Below are positions 6,632 to 10,198 of a stretch of 10,198 bases of DNA, in pieces. Position numbers and translations under genes: made by a program. Under the pieces are notes generated by a model. It did not search any database. It was not told the DNA's origin and saw only the letters and a list, made by a program, of their open reading frames with translations. Source of the stretch: an uncultured Oscillospiraceae bacterium (lineage in GTDB: Bacteria > Bacillota > Clostridia > Oscillospirales > Oscillospiraceae). Where the stretch lies: the NCBI GenBank assembly GCA_900756495.1, contig CAAEKI010000278.1, forward strand, positions 1 to 10,198. Reading direction: 5' to 3'. Within the stretch, counting starts at the first letter, position 1. Each line of letters begins with the position of its first letter.

Positions 6632-7960
6632 TCAGCCCCCCTTTGCCGGGGCGGCCGACGGCTCTGACTCAGGCCGCGAGAGCTCGCCGGACTCCGCCAT
6701 TTCCGCAACGACCAGGGCCACTTGAGGATGAAACTGCTTTCCGGCCTCTTCCCGCAGGATGGCGGCTGCGGCCGCAGGTGTGCGGCCCGCACGGTAGGGA
6801 CGGTCGCTGGTAATGGCGTCATAGGCATCGGCGGCGCTGAGTATGTAGGCGTCCAGAGGAATTTCATCTCCGGATGTGCCGCCGGGATAGCCACGCCCGT
6901 CATAAAACTCGTGGTGGTGGAGCACCAGGGGAATAATATCCTGGTAGCCGTCCAGGCTTTCAAGAATATGAACGCCCTGTTCAGGGTGCCCCCGAATTAC
7001 CGAGCGCTCTTCCGGTGTCAATATCCCCGGCTTTTGAAGAATTGAGTCGGGTACGCCGATTTTGCCGATGTCATGGAAGATGGCGGCGGTCTCCAAAGTC
7101 TTTACGCGAGCGGCAGAGAGGCCCAGCCGGCGGGCTATCTTTACCGTGTACTCAGAAACACGTTGGGAGTGGCCCTCAGTATAGGTGTCTTTCGCTTCCA
7201 GGGCGGCGGTCAGGGTGCGGATGATCTGTTCCTGGTGCTTCTGGCTGGTGAGATAGAGTTTGAAGGAGTAGCGGGCCAGCAGCAGAGGAAGCATGAAGAG
7301 AAGGGCCAGCCAGACGCCGCCGCGCATGGTCAGCAGCATAGCCAGGAAATAACCGATAGGAGCGGACAGCCCGATGGAGGGGAGCAGTCCGCCAAACATC
7401 TGGAAGAAGGTTGGATAAATTTTGGCGAGTCCCTCACAGCGGAAATAGACGACGATGATCAAGACATTGGCGATCATGGACAGCGCGATAAAGAGAAGGG
7501 CGGAGGGCAGTACGCCGGGCAGAGAGATGGAGCCGGGGATGCCGCCTGCGGCATAGTAGACCAAACCGCCCGCCATATAGGAGAGATTGCGCATGCTCAG
7601 GTTGAAGAAGGTCTTATAGAGAGCCGTATTGCGGGCGTGCTCATACCCTCTTCCATCGGGAGAGGGGACAACGACGAAAAAATAGGTGATGAGATTGATG
7701 ACGACCGCGGCCTCGGGCCCCAGAAGCAGTACGGCGGCCAGCACGCTGAGGAAAGAGAGATCCACCGTGCAGTCGTCCCGCAGATAGAGAAGCAGGCAGC
7801 AGCAGCCCCAGTAGAGCAGCAGCAGGACCAGGAAGGTGAGCAGCAGGGCGGGCGTCCAAGTACCTGCCCGCTGGGAAAAGAAACGCCAAACACAGCCGGC
7901 GCCCACCAAAAGCCCCAGTACTGTGATAAACCCCGTATACCATTTCGTTACAGAACGCAT
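6632..7960 (-). CDS. Membrane-anchored HD-GYP domain protein (probable c-di-GMP phosphodiesterase)
   Basis: HD-GYP proteins hydrolyse cyclic di-GMP to GMP (some prefer cGAMP). With the start chosen here the protein has 442 residues. About 230 N-terminal residues form several membrane helices without a recognised sensor domain, and the catalytic domain occupies about 245-425. Visible metal and catalytic residues are the His of TEGHSQRV (264), HDIGKIGVPDSIL with HD at 296-297 and Lys300, His325 in RGHPEQG, the HHH run at 348-350, DGRGYP at 354-359 and Asp378 in ADAYDAITSDRPYR. All expected ligands are present, so it should be active. An in-frame ATG exists at 7972 with no binding site ahead of it; ATG 7960 has GGAGG 5 nt upstream, so I prefer 7960. 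A DUF5317-like gene follows after 3 nt. The large hairpin at 7989-8027 lies in its upstream region. Confidence 0.93.
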   Translation of the reverse strand: MRSVTKWYTGFITVLGLLVGAGCVWRFFSQRAGTWTPALLLTFLVLLLLYWGCCCLLLYLRDDCTVDLSFLSVLAAVLLLGPEAAVVINLITYFFVVVPSPDGRGYEHARNTALYKTFFNLSMRNLSYMAGGLVYYAAGGIPGSISLPGVLPSALLFIALSMIANVLIIVVYFRCEGLAKIYPTFFQMFGGLLPSIGLSAPIGYFLAMLLTMRGGVWLALLFMLPLLLARYSFKLYLTSQKHQEQIIRTLTAALEAKDTYTEGHSQRVSEYTVKIARRLGLSAARVKTLETAAIFHDIGKIGVPDSILQKPGILTPEERSVIRGHPEQGVHILESLDGYQDIIPLVLHHHEFYDGRGYPGGTSGDEIPLDAYILSAADAYDAITSDRPYRAGRTPAAAAAILREEAGKQFHPQVALVVAEMAESGELSRPESEPSAAPAKGG

Positions 7961-7988
7961 AAATGCCTCCATAAAAGGGAAGGAAATG

Positions 7989-8027
7989 GGACACGGACAG
8001 CCGATTTAAAATCGGCTGTCCGTGTCC
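7989..8027. repeat. Perfect 19-bp inverted repeat between the 27-aa gene and the HD-GYP gene
   Basis: The arms GGACACGGACAGCCGATTT (7989-8007) and its exact complement (8009-8027) are separated by a single base. On the minus strand it begins 10 nt after the stop of the 27-residue gene and is followed by a pyrimidine-rich stretch (CATTTCCTTCCCTTTT), so it may act as a leaky terminator or attenuator before the HD-GYP gene. The U run is imperfect, which leaves other roles open, such as mRNA stabilisation. Confidence 0.8.
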
Positions 8028-8037
8028 TGGGGGTGGT

Positions 8038-8121
8038 TCAGCGAATGCCGAAGTAAGCACCGCCGGCCAGGAGCAGGGAAACCAGGGATGTAACAGCAGC
8101 CATAAGCTTCGCCTTATTCAT
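8038..8121 (-). CDS. 27-residue hydrophobic small protein
   Basis: A short open frame reads MNKAKLMAAVTSL, then a Leu/Ala/Gly-rich stretch, and ends in GAYFGIR. Residues 7-25 are hydrophobic and the N-terminus carries two lysines, as expected for a single-pass membrane peptide with its N-terminus in the cytoplasm. Translation support is strong: a full AAGGAGG (8131-8137) lies 9 nt before the ATG. It is the first frame of the minus-strand segment ahead of the HD-GYP and DUF5317-like genes, separated from them by the hairpin at 7989-8027. I do not recognise a family. It could be a membrane regulator of the HD-GYP protein, a leader peptide for the hairpin, or an independent small protein. Confidence 0.65.
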   Translation of the reverse strand: MNKAKLMAAVTSLVSLLLAGGAYFGIR

Positions 8122-8190
8122 CGAATACAGCCTCCTTGACAGTACTCTGCCATTCGCTAGAGACAGGCCATATTCGCTTCGCTCATCGCT

Positions 8191-8209
8191 AAAAACGCCC
8201 GTCAGGCGG
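8191..8209 (-). terminator. Weak intrinsic terminator overlapping the end of the 8202-8873 gene
   Basis: On the minus strand CCCG and CGGG (or the offset CGCC and GGCG) can pair around a 5-nt loop containing the stop codon, followed by GCG and five T. The stem is only 4 bp, so termination is probably partial. Confidence 0.4.
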
Positions 8210-8873
8210 GGTGGGATTCCTCTTTTTCATCGGTGGAGGGAAGGGTGGAGAGCCGCCGGTTCACAGCGTCCAGGGTGGCCAGGGCCACAGAAAAATTAGG
8301 GTCTTCCCCCTGGTAACAGGCGCCCAGCAGGCTCTCGCTCTGGCCGCCGGATTTCAGAACCAGCCCTACCAGTACAGCCTGGTGCTCTCCCATGGGCGTG
8401 TGCCGCACCTCCTCCAGAGAGAAGCGGCAGCCAGAAGAGAGAAGCTGGTTGATGGCAGTCACGGTGGCCTGGGCGATAGCACGGTGACGGCTACCCAGCG
8501 TCAGGTCGCATTTGGACTCTCCACGGTAGGAGCGATCGTCCAGTGTGAGATAGACGGCCGCAGCCGATCCTTCTCTTCCGGAAGAGAGCTCCAGACGTTC
8601 ACAGACCACGCGGCGGCGGGTCTCACGGAGGGAGCCGGGAATCTGGGCCACGCTGATAATGCGGTGATCCAGCTCCACCTGAAACTTGGCCAGCATGGCG
8701 GACTGCACATCCCGCACAATCTGCTTGGGCCCGCGGGACTGATCGGAGAGGACATGGACTTCCCGCACGACGCCGTCGGTCAGCGTAAATTCTACACCAA
8801 GCACGCCCGGAAGACGGGAAATAAGAGACTTCCAGTCCTCCAGGCGGGCCGACCCGCCGACGCACTCAGCCAT
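8202..8873 (-). CDS. Conserved clostridial protein of unknown function
   Basis: This 223-residue soluble protein has no signal peptide or membrane helix. The N-terminal half (about 10-78) contains REVHVLSDQSRGPKQIVRDV (37-56) and ELDHRIISVAQI (67-78), a pattern I have seen in uncharacterised clostridial proteins and cannot tie to a function. The C-terminal half (about 104-208) reads as two similar units, each ending in a helix (HRAIAQATVTAINQLL and FSVALATLDAVNRRL) after beta strands. The tail is short and charged. Start: ATG 8873 has AGGAGGG 6 nt upstream. A longer frame to 8945 would run through the promoter -10 and is rejected. A good promoter lies at 8917-8945. It precedes the 27-aa peptide and HD-GYP genes on the same strand, so a signalling role is possible but unproven. 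Confidence 0.82.
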   Translation of the reverse strand: MAECVGGSARLEDWKSLISRLPGVLGVEFTLTDGVVREVHVLSDQSRGPKQIVRDVQSAMLAKFQVELDHRIISVAQIPGSLRETRRRVVCERLELSSGREGSAAAVYLTLDDRSYRGESKCDLTLGSRHRAIAQATVTAINQLLSSGCRFSLEEVRHTPMGEHQAVLVGLVLKSGGQSESLLGACYQGEDPNFSVALATLDAVNRRLSTLPSTDEKEESHPA

Positions 8874-8916
8874 ACCAATCCCTCCTGGTACTTTCACAGA
8901 GTAGAAACTTAAATTC

Positions 8917-8945
8917 ATTATACAGAATTCGACCGCATCGCGCAA
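8917..8945 (-). promoter_or_regulatory. Sigma-A-like promoter for the 8202-8873 gene
   Basis: On the minus strand TTGCGC (8940-8945) and a perfect TATAAT (8917-8922) are exactly 17 bp apart. Upstream of the -35 box is a dense A tract (about 8957-8989 read on the minus strand) that resembles an UP element. Transcription should start near 8910, leaving a leader of about 37 nt. Confidence 0.75.
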
Positions 8946-8992
8946 TAGGCAACATCAATTTTTATTTTTATATTGTTATCTTTTTTTCATAA

Positions 8993-9640
8993 ATGGGGCT
9001 GACACCCGAACTTCTGCATAGAATGAAAGGGGAATGTGTGAGAAGGGGGGCAGATCAGGTGGAAGAGCGGTTTGCGCTGGCGGAGGGGCGCGGAGAGCTG
9101 GTCCTGACGGAGGAGGAAAACCGGGTGCGGACATGGGTCCGGATTCCCAATGACGGCCGGGGGCTTTACAAGGCCTATCTGCTTGGAAGGGGCGGGCGCT
9201 TTCTGCTTGGAACCCTTGTGCCTGAGGACGGAGCACTGGCCCTGCGGCGCACGGTCTCACGGGGCGAGCTGGAGCGGAGGGGATTTTGGCCTCCGTCCGG
9301 GGGCTGCGCCGAATTGGCCTTTTCGTTCCAAAAGAGCGGGGCGGTTCAGACCGCCGGCTGGCGGAGAGAGGAGTGCCCGGAGCGGCTGATGGGGGACGTA
9401 TTTCTCCGGCGCTGCGCCCAGGCGCTGCATGGGGGGCTCATCCGCCGGACCGACGAGGGTTTTCAGTTGGCCTTTCTCTGGAGGGAAGACGCCCCGTTTC
9501 CGCTTGCGCCGCTGTTCTGTTTTGCTGTGCCGGAGGAGATGGACGGCAGAATATGGGCGGTTTTTTCATTCAGCGGGCGCGGCTGTCCGATCATGCATAG
9601 GGATGGCCATAAGGGAAATACTAGCGGCGTAAACCATTAA
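8993..9640 (+). CDS. Unrecognised protein upstream of spore coat genes
   Basis: I do not recognise this 215-residue protein. It has no signal peptide or clear membrane helix. The middle (about 42-112) is the most structured-looking part: RVRTWVRIPNDGRGLYKAY, LLGTLVPEDGALAL and RRGFWPPSGGCAELAFSF suggest beta strands joined by turns. The part from about 130 mixes helices and strands, including LFCFAVPEEMDGRIWAVFSF (174-193). The start is uncertain: the first ATG after a stop is 8993 but lacks a binding site; GTG 9038 has AAAGGGG 5 nt upstream; ATG 9023 has none. The gene ends 15 nt before the first CotF-like gene, so the three plus-strand genes probably form one unit, which hints at a role in spores. 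It has no clear vegetative promoter; the preceding region is simply A/T-rich. Confidence 0.7.
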   Translation: MGLTPELLHRMKGECVRRGADQVEERFALAEGRGELVLTEEENRVRTWVRIPNDGRGLYKAYLLGRGGRFLLGTLVPEDGALALRRTVSRGELERRGFWPPSGGCAELAFSFQKSGAVQTAGWRREECPERLMGDVFLRRCAQALHGGLIRRTDEGFQLAFLWREDAPFPLAPLFCFAVPEEMDGRIWAVFSFSGRGCPIMHRDGHKGNTSGVNH

Positions 9641-9655
9641 AAGGAGGAATGCGCC

Positions 9656-9841
9656 ATGGCAAATCTCACATCCAAGGAGCTGGCCGCCCTGTCCGATCAG
9701 CTGGACTTTGAAAAGGTTTTGTGCTGCAAATATCAGGCCGCTGTTCAGGAGTGTACGGAACCTGAGCTGAAAACCAGCTTTCAGCAGTATGCCCAGCAGC
9801 ATAAGCAGAATTATGACTGTCTGCTGAACTATCTGAAGTAA
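9656..9841 (+). CDS. Short CotF/ferritin-like spore coat-type protein
   Basis: This 61-residue protein looks like a minimal two-helix member of the ferritin-like coat F group, proteins found on or in clostridial spores. LTSKELAALSDQLDFEKVL (4-22) runs into a first long helix, and PELKTSFQQYAQQHKQNYDC (36-55) into a second, with the helix-turn-helix at CTEPEL. It is much shorter than classical CotF, carrying only about half of a four-helix bundle, so it would have to dimerise or pair with its neighbour. Start ATG 9656 is supported by AAGGAGG (9641-9647) 8 nt upstream. The related gene at 9860 begins 18 nt after its stop. The sporulation assignment rests on family resemblance. Confidence 0.75.
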   Translation: MANLTSKELAALSDQLDFEKVLCCKYQAAVQECTEPELKTSFQQYAQQHKQNYDCLLNYLK

Positions 9842-9859
9842 AAAAGGAGAGTGCGCCCC

Positions 9860-10114
9860 ATGAACGACCAGGAGAGAATCACAGATCTCATTTTGTCGGA
9901 AAAAAAGATGAGTTCCAACTATGACACCTTCGCCTCTGAGTGCGTCAATGTTCAGCTTCGGGACGAATTTTTGAAGATCTTTAACCAAGGGCACAAGACA
10001 CAGACCGACCTGTTCAAGATGGCCCAGTCCAAGGGCTGGTATCAGGTGGAACAGGCGCCGGCCAGCAAGGTGGACACAGCCTATCAGAGATTCAGCAATC
10101 AGAAACCTCAGTGA
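9860..10114 (+). CDS. CotF-like spore coat protein
   Basis: This 84-residue protein matches the C-terminal part of the coat F family: ITDLILSEKKMSSNYDTFAS (7-26), ECVNVQLRDEFLKIFNQGHK (27-46), then the typical GWYQVEQAPASKV (59-71) and AYQRFSNQ (74-81). It should fold as a helical hairpin with ferritin-like character and be deposited on the spore during sporulation. The start is ATG 9860, with AAGGAG (9844-9849) 10 nt upstream; the in-frame GTG 9851 is too close to that site. It follows the 61-residue gene by 18 nt in the same direction, and together the two small genes may supply what larger CotF proteins carry in one chain. Confidence 0.85.
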   Translation: MNDQERITDLILSEKKMSSNYDTFASECVNVQLRDEFLKIFNQGHKTQTDLFKMAQSKGWYQVEQAPASKVDTAYQRFSNQKPQ

Positions 10115-10152
10115 GAGGGAGCTTGACTGAAGCGCTGAGGGCCTGCGGCTGA

Positions 10153-10173
10153 TTCCGGCGCGGGAGACCGGAA
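10153..10173. repeat. Short hairpin downstream of the coat genes
   Basis: TTCCGG and CCGGAA pair across a 9-nt loop, about 40 bp past the coat gene stop and just ahead of a stronger hairpin at 10177-10198. No T run follows. Confidence 0.35.
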
Positions 10174-10176
10174 ACG

Positions 10177-10198
10177 GCCGCTTTGGCTCCAAAGCGGC
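10177..10198 (+). terminator. Probable terminator of the coat gene cluster (cut by window edge)
   Basis: GCCGCTTTGG and CCAAAGCGGC form a perfect 10-bp stem around CT, reaching the last base of the window. The T run that would confirm an intrinsic terminator lies outside the sequence. Confidence 0.6.

Noticed and set aside
7073..8056. 327-codon plus-strand open frame
   Set aside because: It is antisense to the HD-GYP gene and low in complexity (Gly, Gln, Asp).
8152..8178. Direct repeat ATTCGCT at 8152 and 8172
   Set aside because: Two 7-bp copies 20 bp apart are too short and too few to call a regulatory array.
8211..8912. 233-codon plus-strand open frame
   Set aside because: It is antisense to the 8202-8873 gene, which has a promoter and a strong binding site.
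9595..9620. CATA-containing segments that might be a sporulation sigma-factor -10 box before the coat genes
   Set aside because: The CATA-NNN-TA pattern is incomplete and no convincing -35 element is seen, so it is not listed as a promoter.
9566..10192. 208-codon minus-strand open frame across the coat genes
   Set aside because: The opposite strand encodes two recognisable CotF-like proteins with good binding sites.

Overview
The window looks like chromosome from a spore-forming, GC-rich, anaerobic Clostridia member, most like the gut Oscillospiraceae (Flavonifractor, Intestinimonas and Lawsonibacter relatives). The reasons are strong AGGAGG-type ribosome binding sites, three TTG starts, two CotF-like spore coat genes, and a membrane pyrophosphatase with the K+-dependent, Na+-type residues common in anaerobes. 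The taxon is inferred from gene content only. I see no rRNA, tRNA, CRISPR array or insertion sequence.

Layout. Positions 1-1985 (minus) hold most of hppA, a membrane ion-pumping pyrophosphatase whose C-terminus lies off the left edge. Its promoter and leader (about 2009-2078) carry two strong dyads. Positions 2146-4991 (minus) are a trkA-trkH K+ uptake operon with a 4-nt ATGA overlap and its own promoter at 5038-5066. Positions 5328-5994 (plus) are a decayed MOFRL-type glycerate 2-kinase with a central deletion and several frameshifts. It converges on a strong hairpin terminator (6064-6100). Positions 6098-8873 (minus) contain, in transcription order, a conserved hypothetical protein, an unlisted 27-residue membrane peptide, a large hairpin, a membrane-anchored HD-GYP c-di-GMP phosphodiesterase and a DUF5317-like membrane protein. 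Positions 8993-10114 (plus) are an unrecognised 215-residue gene and two small CotF/ferritin-like coat genes, with hairpins at the right edge.

How the genes work together. TrkA/TrkH import K+, and the neighbouring pyrophosphatase carries the residues that mark K+-dependent enzymes, so K+ uptake and PPi-driven ion pumping are plausibly linked physiologically. The HD-GYP/DUF5317 block is a likely signalling unit at the membrane. The coat-gene cluster points to spore assembly.

I found no defence or mobile system. The best second looks are the hppA leader palindromes, the 27-residue peptide with its downstream hairpin, the unrecognised proteins at 8202-8873 and 8993-9640, and the decayed glycerate kinase.
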